NCBI RefSeq assembly: GCF_033807715.1
Contig: NC_084587.1
Location: 16,164,017-16,228,016 of the forward strand
DNA length: 64,000 nucleotides
Source: Cololabis saira
Taxonomy: Eukaryota; Chordata; Actinopteri; Beloniformes; Belonidae
Direction: 5' to 3'
Below the pieces are notes generated by a model. The model saw only the letters and a program-made list of their open reading frames with translations. It had not been told where the DNA came from and did no database searches. The stretch's first letter is position 1, and every line of letters starts with the position of its first letter. Both the position numbers and the translations under genes were made by a program. Positions 38,501-52,148 of this stretch are shown piece after piece.

Positions 38501-41500
38501 GTCCAGCGCTAACATGGCTGCATGGATCTGCAGTGGGGCCTGGTGGGTGGTTTAAAAACAAGCGCATTGTGAGGTGACCATAGTCTGACTCTGAGACACA
38601 AATGTTGCAGCTTTGATGTGAACTCACCTCTGGTTTACTAAAATCTGGAATCAAGACCTGAGGATCACACAACTGTTCTTCTAATGTTTCCTGAAAAAAA
38701 GTATACAAATGCAAAGTCACATAGTTAAGTTAGTTTTTTGAAATATTCATGCTTTTTCCCCCCACATCTTTTTTATTTAAATAAAAACATTTAACTTACA
38801 AATCTGTATGTCTTAGAAGTTTTCACCAGAACAAAAAACCCTCCATGTGCATGGGGTTGTAGATGTGATGTATCCCCTATTGCAAAACTGTAAGGGGAAA
38901 GGACTAATACAACACACACACACAAAGGATTAACATAGATTATATGAGTTACTTCATTATTATGCAAGACACAGAAAATATACAATCAAATGAATAAGAT
39001 TGTGACAGACTGAATGAAATGACCACCTCTTGCAAAAAAAAGCCACAAAACAAAACATGAATATAATAAAAACCTTACATCTATTCTAAACTATGTTTAC
39101 ATCCATGTATAGCTCTATTAGATTTTGTGAAATTGCAGTATAGAAACTATACCTGTGACCTGTCGCACAGTGCCGTTGAGCTCCACCATGCCTATGACCT
39201 CTCTGAAGATGATGCTCTGACCCGTCTCCAGGCCGTGGGGTTGGTTGTCCATGCAGGTTACCACCCCAGGATTATCCTACAATAGAAATAGTTAAGCTCA
39301 GTCTTCCAACACATGCAAATCAAACAAATATCCATAATTAAAAAAGTAAAACTAAATAGATACGTAAGAAAATCTCTCCAGCTAACAGAAGAATAGCAAA
39401 TAAACTGTTAATTATTACAGTAAAGTGTGTGTCAGGTTCCCCGGAGAACAACTGGAATGCTTCTTTTTGGGAAAGGATTAAAGGAGCTTGAGGCAGGATT
39501 TATGATAAAAATTTGTATACGTTTTAAGTTTTCTAGTAATAATGTCAGATGAAGCGTTCCAAACCAAAACGAATGAGCTCTCTAGCGTATCTCTCCGTTG
39601 CCTTGAACAGGCTGTGTGCTGCAAAATGTGCTGGGGCCGAATTTCCCGCGCTGTCCTGCGGATGTGACGTCAAATGACGCTGCATGTGCGTTCTCCCCGT
39701 TCTCCCGTGCCGGCTTCGCTGTTGGCTGCAGTACCCCCGACGGCCGTCGTGGCGGAGGGTGGCGCTATGGAGTCTCATTTCTTAAAAGGACCCTCATGCT
39801 CCTTTAAAGGAAATTCGGCCCCCGAATTGCAGCACATTTTGCAGCACACAGCCTGTTCAAGGCAACGGAGAGATACACAAGAGGGCTCATTCGTTTTGGT
39901 TTGGAACGCTTCATCTGACATTATTACTAGAAAACTTAAAACGTATACGAATTTTTTTCATAAATCCTGCCTCAATCCTGCCTCATGCTCCTTTAAAAGA
40001 AGTAAAAATTAGTACCTGAGTGATAGTTTGGATGAAAATCTCCTTGGACTCCTCTCCCGTGGGGTCTGAGACTTCAAACTCATCTCCAAAGTCACAAAAC
40101 ACTCGTACACAGATGCCATATGCATCACCACAGATAAACTGGCAAAAACAAAAATTTGACATGGTTTGAATGATACACAGGTGAAAGGTAATGTAGAAAA
40201 TACATTTAACCACATTTACTTTCTTAGTGTCCTCAATGGACAAAACATGGTAGAGATTAAACTGTAGACTCACTCTAATGGGGGGCTGTTGTGAGTGGCA
40301 GAACTTATTTACTCTTTTCTGTAGGCTCAAACTTGACTCTGTCAGAATCACACACTGCAGAAGGAAGCACCACAGACGGACACTAAATATTAACGTGAAT
40401 ATGCAACAAACACTAATGAAAAATACTTATTTTTAAATCAGGTTGAACATAATGCATTTTACTGAGATGCATTTTACTGTCTGAAAGGTCTCCGACTCAC
40501 AAATTTGTTCACAAACTCAAAAGAGTCATTGACTTACCTGATACTTTCTAAGAAAACTGAGATCAGTGTTTTCGTCCACAGGAGTGGCAGACATGTCCAC
40601 TTGGACATACGGGTTCAATTCTGCAACACGAGGACAAACCGCCTCCACCCTGTGATGGACACATCAGATTCTGGTCAAGCATGTGTAAAAACTGATACAG
40701 AGACGGGGGTATAACCTTTATATGTGTCCAGACCTGAGACAAAAAAACTACAAACTTGATTTCTGCGAGAAAGAGACATGGCTCCATTACATTACATGGC
40801 TGAACACATGAACCAACAGTTGTTTTTGCTTACCGATAATCATCGCAGATACTTACAGACTATCCAAAATAATAATCAGTGTGTACTCTGAACAAATTGT
40901 TAAAGACTTGTATCAATTTTTTCCTTTATGTATGACCAAGGCAACCTTTTTCTTTTTTTATAGTTTGTTGCCGGGACTCCATTTAACAGACTTTCGAAAC
41001 ATAGACTATACTACCACTTTCTGATATGTCAGACAAAACTTGTTGATCTGCCCCAATTGAAAGAAAACAGCTTATCTTACACAGCGCCACCAACCCACAG
41101 CAGACTTCTAGACTCATCGCCAAGGTGCACTGACGCTGTTAAGAGAGTCCTAACAGCTTCTGTGGACTCTTAACGATGGGGTTTCTCAAACTATTACTCA
41201 TCTGTAGATGGATCACTTCAGGCTACCATTGTGGCATGCATTACCTCTTCCTCTGGCTCAATACATCCTCTTTGCGAATAAAGAAGTTTGAGCCAAGATC
41301 CCAGGTCTCGCACAACTTTGCATCATGAAGTGTAACTGCCTGTAGAAAATACACAAACACACATTATACAAAAATCAACAATCTCATTCTCAGGATAGTG
41401 GAAATGACATACTGCTGATGGACAATAAAACCATGCTTGCCTTCACACCTGCCAGGACAATGTTCTTTGCTGTAAAAACAGAAGTCACAGTGCTTTGTGT

Positions 41501-44500
41501 GAAATCACAGTAGGCCATTTGAGCAATAAGCTGTTAAATATCAGGTGCTGCTGTTTTGCTTACCTATCTCTACCCCCAGTGCTCCCATTCCACTTAGAAA
41601 GACTGAGGACCGGGCCATCTGGTGCATAGCACTGTCTCCAAGCACATACCGTTGGCGGCTGGAGGGGCAAATGAAGAAAATCAAATATGAGAGAAATCCA
41701 GATCAAGCAGGAAGCTGAGGAGCACCATAAGTATGACCGCAAGGTGCTGAGAGCAGAACATGGCTGTAATTTCCTGAAAAGACTGTGAACTGTGACGTAC
41801 AACTTCAGCAGAGGTTGTACTTCCTGCGTCAGCTCAGGAGGTTTAACCTGCCACAGCAGCTGCTGATCACCTTCTACTCTGCCATCATACAGTCTGTTCT
41901 CTGCACTTCCATCACTGTCTGGTTCGGATCGGCCACCAAACTAGATAGGCACAAACTGCAACGGACACTTAGGTCTGCAGAGAGGATAATTGGGACCAAT
42001 GGCGCTTTTACACTAGTATCTGCTCAGTGCGGCTCGGCTCGTCTCGCCTCTACCCACTTTGTCCCCGTTTGTTTTTCCACAGCCAGGTGAGAAGTGGGGG
42101 GGTTGGGGTGAAGCGGCTGTGACGTACACGATTGCGCAACCGCTTTGTTCATGTCGGTGATGATGAGAAATCAGCTGGAGCCGCGAGCGGCTGAGAAGAA
42201 AACAGCCCGTCTACATTCCTTTTTTAATTCTCTCGTCAGCCACCAGGTTTATGAACATCTGCACCTCAGAGTTGGATCACCAAACAGACGTTTGCGCTGT
42301 ATAATAAAATCGCTGCGAGCCGCCAGTCGCTCTCGCGCTGACTCCCGCTTCCTGATTCAAACGTCTGACGGCCCCCCGACCAATCAGTGGCACGGAGGGT
42401 GGTGACGTCAGAAATAGTCCCGGCTCAGCACGCTCAGAACCTCGCCAGAATGGTTACAGAAAAAGTATCTGCTTGGCACGGCTCCACCCGCCTTGGCCCG
42501 CAGTGGAAAAGCGCAAGACGGGGGCGTGGCGGGTAGAAGCGAGCTGAGGTGGTACTAGTGGAAAAGGGCCATAACCTCCCATCTATCCAGGAGCTCTGTA
42601 CGCCAAAACCTCCAGACACAGAGACAGTTTCTTCCCCCAAGCTGTTGCTCTGATGAACTCTCATCACTCATAGTGGTCTCAGAGAATCAACCAATCACTG
42701 CGCAATAATAAGAATAATAACCACAATCATATGCTGTAACAATGCACCTTTCAATAACCATGTCTACCGCATACTGCTGCACCTTTCACTTTAAAAAAAA
42801 AATTGTATATATGTTAATAAGAGTTCTCATTTGTCTATTTAGAGTCCTTACAAACACCAGGAAACTGGACCACATTACACCGGTCATGAAATCACTACAC
42901 TGGCTTCCAGTGAGTCAAAGGATAGAGTTTAAAATCTTACTGCTGGTCTACAAAGCACTGAATAGTCTTGGACCAAAATACATGCTTGATTTGACCCCTG
43001 AGGTTCATCTGGATCTGGTTTGTTGTTTGTCCCAAGAACAAGAACCAAGCAAGGTGAGGCAGCGTTCAGTTATTCTGCTCCTCACCGGTGGAACAAACTT
43101 CCTGTAGACCTGAGGTCTGCTCCAACTGTCAGCTCCTTTAAATCAGGCCTAAAAACATTACTGTTTACTGAAGCGTACTCTTATATTAAATACTTATCTG
43201 CTGTACTCTACTGCCCTTACTTTTTAACAAGTTGAGATTGTATCTTAGAGAAAGACTACCTTCCCAAAGAGTTTCACACGATGGTATAACTTTGGACAAC
43301 CAGTGATACTGTATAGAAACTTTGTGTCATCAGGATTTCACCTTTAATCCATTCACTAATCAAACTTCTAGATCTGCTTTCTTTAGTCTTCACAAAATAG
43401 CTGAAAAATCTTATCTCAGGGTGATGCAGAAAAACTGGTCCATGCATGTGTTACACCAAGATTGGACACAGGTAGGATGCAGGTCCTTAGTAGGATGTTG
43501 CAGAGATGCTTTGAACAACTGCTGGTGTCCTTTTATCGCTGCTCCATAGAAAGCATCCTGACTTATTGCATATGTGTGTGGTTCTCCAGCTGCACACTGG
43601 CAAATAAGAAGGCACTCCAGAGGGTCATCACAACAGTCCAAAAAATAATCGGCTGCACTCTCCCCTCCCTGGAGGAGCTGGACAACACCCGATGTCTCAG
43701 GAAAGCCAGGAAAATCATCAAGGACCCATCTCACCCCGGACACTCACTCTTTGAACTGTTGCCATCAGGCAGACGTTTCAGGACACTGAAATCACGCACA
43801 AACAGACTCAAGAACAGTTTCTAAGCCAGAGCCATAACTACACTCAATACTGTTAAACACTCAAACTGACTTTTTCCATGTGCAATACTGACTGAACTGA
43901 GCAATACCTGCCATAGAATCGTGCAATACCTGCCAAATGTGAATACTGTATGTCGTCTTCCTGTTTGTGTCCTTTCAGAGATTATTTATTTTTATAATTG
44001 TTGTTGTTTTAATATATCTATTTTTTAAACCATGCACCTTGAAGAAGATAGCATCCAATTTCGTTGTAACTGTAAAAATGACAATAAAGACATTCTATTC
44101 TATTCTCCAGTCGACCCAAAACGCTGCATTCATCCTTGTGCTTTTTATTAGTTTACTTACTTACTTACTTTTCTTATCATGTTATTTCATTGTATTTGTT
44201 ATTTACTGTTTAATTGTGTCTTGCTGCTTTCAATGTTGATGTAAAGCACTTTGAATTACTTTGTGTTGAATTGTGCTCTACAAATAAACTTGCCTTACCT
44301 ACTGTACAGTGAGCGAAACAACCGGAGTCCAAATTCCAGTTTGCCAGATAGGCAAGGCAAGGCAAGTTTATCTATATAGCACAATTCAACACAAGGTGAT
44401 TCAAGGTGCTTTACATCGACATTAAAAGCAGCAAGACATAATTGTACAGTAAATAAAATTATGAGAAAAGGGGGTAAAATAATAAATAAAATGATAAGAA

Positions 44501-44997
44501 AAGAAGTAAAATAATAAAAAGCAGAAGCTGTTAAAAATAAAAATAAGGGCAGTAGAGTACAGCAGGTAAGTATTTAATTTAAGAGTACGCTTCAGTAAAC
44601 AGTAATGTTTTTAGGCCTGATTTAAAGGATCTACAGTTGGAGCAGACCTCAGGTCTACAGGAAGTTTGTTCCACCGGTGAGGAGCAGAATAACTGAACGC
44701 TGCCTCACCTTGCTTGGTTCTTGTTCTTGGGAACCAAAACAAACCAGATCCAGATGAACCTCAGGGGTCTGGGAGCTTCATAGGAACTAACAGATCCAGC
44801 AAGTATTTTGGTCCAAGACCATTCAGTGCTTTGTAGACCAGCAGTAAGATTTTAAACTCTATCCTTTGATAAATAAATCTGATTCTGATAGACTGTTATC
44901 TTCAGTTTCAGGTTATTAATAAGCCTGTACACTGGAGTGCTCAGATTTAGACTTGCCTGTAAAGAGAGTCGTCAATCTCCATCAGGTCTGCAGCCAT
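29506..44997 (-). CDS. uba6: UBA6, ubiquitin/FAT10-activating E1 enzyme, complete
   Basis: Cytosolic E1 that adenylates ubiquitin or FAT10 and passes it to E2s such as USE1. Exons, 5' to 3': 44957-44997, 41564-41658, 41441-41469, 41245-41339, 40538-40649, 40274-40354, 40016-40138, 39153-39276, 38800-38903, 38628-38690, 38463-38539, 38237-38303, 37712-37855, 37442-37588, 37261-37341, 37062-37139, 36789-36970, 35312-35417, 35097-35186, 34872-34952, 34661-34789, 34487-34538, 34319-34382, 34152-34221, 32526-32597, 32312-32435, 30624-30817, 30356-30483, 30034-30121, 29815-29909, 29506-29647. They join in phase to 1,025 residues (human 1,052). Seen: inactive adenylation half ([16 protein letters not shown]), active ThiF half with GCGAIG (436-441), NLNRQF, catalytic Cys594 in [10 protein letters not shown], and ubiquitin-fold domain ending [12 protein letters not shown]. 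It matches UBA6 rather than UBA1 throughout. Confidence 0.96.
30862..31115. mobile_element. Degraded hAT MITE of the 3217-3440 type
   Basis: Shares tgatgacaagct, accattaat, tgaatcaggt and gatgcaagg words with the complete copy at 3217-3440, in the same order. The ends are decayed. Confidence 0.55.
31250..31495 (+). mobile_element. LINE 3' UTR fragment in UBA6 intron 26
   Basis: Contains CTTGGCACAGGGACACACAT and tggctataaccatacatg and ends with aaataaataaattgaaattgaaag, a 3' end shared by many fish non-LTR elements. It is antisense to UBA6. Confidence 0.55.
32739..33293. mobile_element. TIR element TACCGTATTTTCTGGACTAT
   Basis: Left end TACCGTATTTTCTGGACTAT and right end ATAGTCCAGAAAATACGGTA are perfect inverted copies over 20 bp, with further complementary sub-terminal words (aagccgca). 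It is about 555 bp, non-coding, and sits in UBA6 intron 24. The flanking duplication is at most TA or GTA, so I do not assign a superfamily. A related but distinct element is at 49411-49876. Confidence 0.8.
33368..34131 (+). pseudogene. L2-type LINE reverse transcriptase C-terminal fragment
   Basis: The reading frame at 33383-33572 gives [20 protein letters not shown] and [11 protein letters not shown], the typical end of an L2/Rex-like reverse transcriptase. The frame is then broken; the sequence continues to a 3' end with ctgctgtataaataaactta. It lies in UBA6 intron 24, antisense to the gene. Confidence 0.8.
35588..36580. mobile_element. Harbinger-like element interrupted by a TTAA MITE
   Basis: The left end GTGCGTTTACATGGGAAG and right-end words (tttccatgtaaacccgaa, aaaatcgtttaattcggaatt) are inverted relatives. 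The interior keeps a decayed open frame (36223-36360) reading [20 protein letters not shown], similar to the Myb/SANT-like DNA-binding protein of PIF/Harbinger transposons. The element is split at 35759-36087 by a second transposon. It lies in UBA6 intron 17. Exact termini are uncertain. Confidence 0.6.
35759..36087. mobile_element. piggyBac-like MITE with TTAA target duplication
   Basis: The 329-bp element begins AGGAGCATGAGG and ends CCTCATGCTCCT, flanked on both sides by TTAA (35755-35758 and 36088-36091). Removing it with one TTAA restores CCGATTTAAAATCGG, continuous with the host Harbinger-like sequence. TTAA specificity is the piggyBac hallmark. Confidence 0.85.
39478..39996. mobile_element. 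Composite TTAA element: one full plus one partial copy
   Basis: The same family as 35759-36087. A full copy in reverse orientation (39482-39803) abuts a shortened copy in forward orientation (39808-39992), with TTAA at 39478-39481, 39804-39807 and 39993-39996. A GCCTCAATCCTGCCTCATG stutter lies near the right end. The right TTAA ends 19 bp from the exon 7 donor of UBA6. Confidence 0.85.
41785..42680 (+). pseudogene. L2-like reverse transcriptase fragment interrupted by a TIR element
   Basis: 41785-41997 encodes [20 protein letters not shown] and the following [14 protein letters not shown] block of an L2/Rex-type reverse transcriptase. The frame stops at a 572-bp insert and resumes at about 42570 with the expected continuation ([20 protein letters not shown]). 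It is in UBA6 intron 1, antisense to the gene. Confidence 0.8.
41998..42569. mobile_element. TIR element inside the L2 fragment
   Basis: Ends ATGGCGCTTTTACACTAGTA and TACTAGTGGAAAAGGGCCAT are inverted copies with two or three differences. The core carries repeated cggctcg words near the left end. The duplication is no more than AT, so no superfamily is assigned. Confidence 0.75.
42790..44300 (+). mobile_element. L2-like LINE 3' end split by a second LINE
   Basis: 42842-43235 encodes in broken frames [20 protein letters not shown] and [15 protein letters not shown], a classic fish L2 C-terminus. Its 3' UTR resumes at about 44137 (cttgtgctttttatt) and ends with tgtgttgaattgtgctctacaaataaa. The minus-strand copies at 44345 and 45905-46165 show the uninterrupted arrangement. 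Confidence 0.8.
43236..44137 (+). mobile_element. Rex1/L2-like LINE fragment nested in the L2 end
   Basis: 43462-43824 is an open frame with the reverse-transcriptase end [20 protein letters not shown] and [20 protein letters not shown]. Its 3' UTR ends caataaagacattctattctattct, a TATTC-type tail. It interrupts the L2 sequence between taaca and acttgtgc. Confidence 0.75.
44345..44875 (-). mobile_element. L2-like LINE 3' end, inverted copy
   Basis: The reverse complement of the family at 42842-43235 plus its 3' UTR (ggagcagacctcaggtctac, ccaccggtgaggagcagaat, caaggcaagtttatctatat). It lies about 80 bp upstream, on the plus strand, of UBA6 exon 1. Confidence 0.8.
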
Positions 44998-45182
44998 ACT
45001 GCTGGGAGGGGAAGAGGGGGGGGGTTCAGCCGGGTTTAGAGACAGAGACTCAACCTTTAGAGAAGATATGCACAAGTAGAAAACAAAAAAAGGCAGATAT
45101 TAGTGACAGTAAACATTGCTTTGGGAGCCTTAATGATTTCAGACCGACGCCCTGTTGTAAGTCAGCTACGTCGCTAACTAAG

Positions 45183-45324
45183 GGCTGATTTATGGTTCTG
45201 CGTTACACCAACGCAGTGGCTACGGCGAAGGGGTATGCGGCGACGCGCACCTTACGCCGTAGGGTACGGCGTAGGCTACGGCGTAAGGTACGCGTCGATT
45301 TAACGCGGAAACCATAATTCAGGC
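45183..45324. mobile_element. Palindromic MITE, family member 1
   Basis: GGCTGATTTATGGTTCTGCG at the left and cgcggaaaccataattcagg at the right are inverted, with a GC-rich interior built of gccgtagg/cctacggc words that pair with one another. It sits about 190 bp upstream of the UBA6 ATG, probably in its promoter. Confidence 0.8.
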
Positions 45325-45904
45325 TTAAATGTTAATGAAAGCTCGTGGCCATCAGCACCGGCGACAGAGGAGAGCGACTGTGCGAGACGTCCTCTAGCTG
45401 TCACGCGTTAGAACAAGACGACTGCCTTAAACAGAGAGACATGCGGGCTGATAAAAACATGTGTGTCCAGGAAGACTCGACATTAGCTGCTAGCGGCTGC
45501 TGGAGCCGGCAGCGAGGACACTTCACACAAAACTCGCCCAAAGTCCTCCTGACCGATACGCGAATCGTCGTAGAACTGTTCACAATACCCGACTGTTTTG
45601 TACTACATGAGCTCCACGAAACGAACTGTGCAATGTTCTGTAATATTGAGAAATATTAATCCAAATATCCTACGTAGATTTCTTGACAGAAGGCGAAGAG
45701 CAGCTTACGGCGAATGAAGGGCTGTGATTGGTTGAAAAGTTGGAACAGTTCCGGGTTACCGCAGTCACGTGACTTGAGTCATTCAATGATTTTGTAGTAA
45801 TTTTTCAACACTAGAGATTAATACATTTGTTTATTTATTTTTGCGTTTTGATATGCTTTAACATAAATTAACCCGACTTTAAAATGAATCCATATGTGGG
45901 TAGT

Positions 45905-46165
45905 TTAGGCAAGGCAAGACAAGGCAAGTTTATTTGTAAAGCACAATTCAACACAAAGTAAATCAAAGTGCTTTACATCAACATTAAAAGCAGCAAGACA
46001 CAATTAAACAGTAACAAGTCAATCAAAAGGGAAATAGAAATAAGAAATAATAATACAAAACAATGAAATAAAATAGAATAAATAACAAATACAATGATAA
46101 GAAAAGAGGTAAAAGAATAAAAAGCACAAGTTGTTAAAAAGTAAGGGCAGTAGACTACAGAATCA
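45905..46165 (-). mobile_element. L2-like LINE 3' UTR
   Basis: Minus-strand copy of the L2 tail (caaggcaagtttatttgtaa, aaagtgctttacatcaac), 5'-truncated at ctactgccctta. Confidence 0.75.
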
Positions 46166-46318
46166 GAAAGAAGTTTATTGCCAAGTAGTTTAACACACAA
46201 AAGGAATTTGTTGTGGTGATTGGTGCAATACAAAAGAACAAATAATATTAAAAGAAAAAATGTACAACATGTTGGTTTTAAAGTGCCGGAGTAATGATGT
46301 GCGTTAATGTGACGCATA
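46163..46318 (-). mobile_element. Uninterrupted retroposon 3' end
   Basis: Intact relative of the split element at 2640-3690, in reverse orientation; it lies between two L2 tails. Confidence 0.7.
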
Positions 46319-46319
46319 A

Positions 46320-47430
46320 GGCAAGGTAAGTTTATTTGTATAGCACAATTCAACACTAGGTAATTCAAAGTGCTTTACATCAACATTAAAAGCAGCAAGA
46401 CACAATTAAACAGTAAAATTACAAATACAATGAAATAAAATGATAAGAAAAGAGGTAAAATAATAAAAAGCACAAGTTGTTAAAAAGTAAGGGAAGCAGA
46501 GTACAGCAAGTAAGTATTTAATTTAAGAGTCTTCTTCTTCTCCTTTCGGCTTTTCCCTTCAGGGGTCGCACAGTGAATCAGTTGCCTCCATCTGAGCCTG
46601 TCTTCTGCATCCTCTTCTCTTACCCCAACTACTTTCATGTCCTCTTTCAGTATATCTATAAACCTCCTCTTTTTGCACATGTAAATATTATCCTTTTTTT
46701 TTGTTTACTATTTTTTCTCTTGTACATTATTCATTTTTCTACATTTTATATTGCTCTTTTTTTATTATTTAGCTATTTATTGGTTATTTCTATTTTAATT
46801 TTTTGTATAAACCGTTGAGCGTGTGTGTGTTTGGCTAATGCACGATTTAATTTCTCCTCTGGGAGATCAATAAAGTCTTCTATTCTATTCTATTCTATTC
46901 TATTCTATTCTATTCTATTCTATTTGGTCTTCCTCTCGGCCTCTTTCCTGCCTGCCAGTTCAAAACTCAGCATCCTTCTACCAATATATTCACTATCTCT
47001 CCTCTGGACATGTCTGAACCATCTCAGTCTGGCCTCCCTGACTTTATCTCCAAAGCCTCTAACATGTGCTGTCCCTCTGATGTATTTCATTTAAGAGTAG
47101 CCTACACTTCAGTAAACAGTAATGTTTTTAACCCTGATTTAAAGGAGCTGACAGTTGGAGCAGACCTCAGGTCTACAGGAAGTTTGTTCCACCGGTGAGG
47201 AGCAGAATAACTGAACGCTGCCTCACCTTGCTTGGTTCTTGTTCTTGGGACACACAACAAACCAGATCCAGATGAACCTCAGGGGTCTGGGAGCTTCATA
47301 GGAACTAACAGATCCAGCATGTATTTTGGTCCAAGACCATTCAGTGCTTTGTAGACCAGCAGTAAGATTTTAAACTCTATCCTTTGACTCACTGGAAGCC
47401 AGTGTAGCGATTTCATGATCAGTGTAATAT
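46320..47430 (-). mobile_element. L2-like LINE end with two nested inserts
   Basis: The outer L2 sequence is 46320-46527 plus 47093-47430 (same words as 44345-44875). Between them is a second repeat (46528-47092; ggcttttcccttcaggggtc, catctcagtctggcctccct), itself interrupted at about 46676-46925 by a LINE 3' end with a TATTC tail. Confidence 0.7.
46881..46925. repeat. (TATTC)n pentanucleotide array
   Basis: Nine copies of TATTC forming the tail of the inner LINE end (GATCAATAAAGTCTTC immediately before it). Confidence 0.95.
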
Positions 47431-48231
47431 GTTATATTTAAAATGTACTTGTAAAATCTGAAAATTCATGAACATTATTAAACATTACATTCTAGATTAA
47501 ATTTACACTATGTTTATAACAGTTTTTTTCTTTTTATTTTATTTATCTTAAAGTGATGGTTAAATGGAGCAATGGAGTTAAATTGAGAATTTCCCATGGG
47601 GATAACTAAAGTATTCTGATTCTGATTTTGATTAAATAAGGCTGAAAGAGAATGATGTATTGCACTCTGTGAATGCTGAGCCTCGGTTCACGATATGAAG
47701 TGGGTTACCATCTCCTTGAACCGGGTTATTTTATAACTGCCCTTGGTGAAACAAAAGAGAGATAGCTGAACCGGTCCAATCTGGAGAAACTGTACATGTT
47801 TGGTAGGTCCACTGTTTAAAGAAACAAAGGTCAACAGTCAGGTGAAACATTTACTTCTATCTGATTCCAACTGGGTGAATGATATGGAAAAAAATCGCCT
47901 AACAAAAAACAAAGCTATTGCTGTCTCCATTATATTTTTGTCACAGTTTGTCTCCCTTAGATCTATTTGTCTGTCTTAAATTCTAAGGGCCTCCATTTTC
48001 ACTTAGCCTAACTCTGGACAAAAGTGATTTTATGTTTTGTTTACCTGGGAAAGTTATCCCTCACCTTCAGACGTCACAGGCACCCTCCCTTTCATCATAT
48101 TGGTCAAACTCAAACAGGACCCTCCTCCTGGGCTAGAGCCAGAACTGTAAACATGCCTGCAAAAGACTCTAAACTCCAAAGTATCCCTTTCATCTTGCAA
48201 ACCTTTTCCACAGACTCCCCTTCGCGTGGCA

Positions 48232-51965
<3,734 letters not shown>

Positions 51966-52142
51966 AAAGAGACCCGGCTTCACTCTGAGATTGGGACATT
52001 TGGGCGGGACTTCAGTCTGCAGATGTAATGAGAAACCTGAACATCTGGCACGTTTACTTCACGTGTCATGGTTTCTTTTTACTCTCGACTCCTCGATCTA
52101 TTGGGCTGTTTCATGACCTTTCACAAATATAGTAATTATAAT

Positions 52143-52148
52143 AATAAA
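52143..52148 (+). terminator. Probable GRHPR polyadenylation signal
   Basis: AATAAA 178 bp after the GRHPR stop codon. Confidence 0.6.

Larger units (their letters stand above)
41442..44956 (-). other. Two GC-AG introns at the 5' end of UBA6
   Basis: Intron 1 (41659-44956) opens with AG|GCAAGT and intron 3 (41340-41440) with AAG|GCAAGC; both end in AG. The donors are fixed by phase and by exact agreement with the conserved protein ([14 protein letters not shown] and AGVK-AVTLHD). GC donors make up about 1% of vertebrate introns, so two within three consecutive introns is uncommon. Confidence 0.85.
44998..48231. other. Divergent intergenic region UBA6/GRHPR, mostly repeats
   Basis: 3.2 kb between the two start codons. 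Next to UBA6 are a palindromic MITE (45183-45324) and a GC-moderate segment (45330-45770), the likely promoter. A block of minus-strand retroposon ends (45905-47430) follows, then unremarkable sequence to the GRHPR start. I see no additional gene; the open frame at 45345-45659 has no recognisable motif. Confidence 0.65.

Noticed and set aside
43462..43824. Host gene with a 120-residue open frame
   Set aside because: Sequence is the end of a LINE reverse transcriptase followed by a LINE 3' UTR and a TATTC tail.
45345..45659. A 104-residue open frame upstream of UBA6
   Set aside because: No recognisable domain, no splice context; probably chance in the promoter region.
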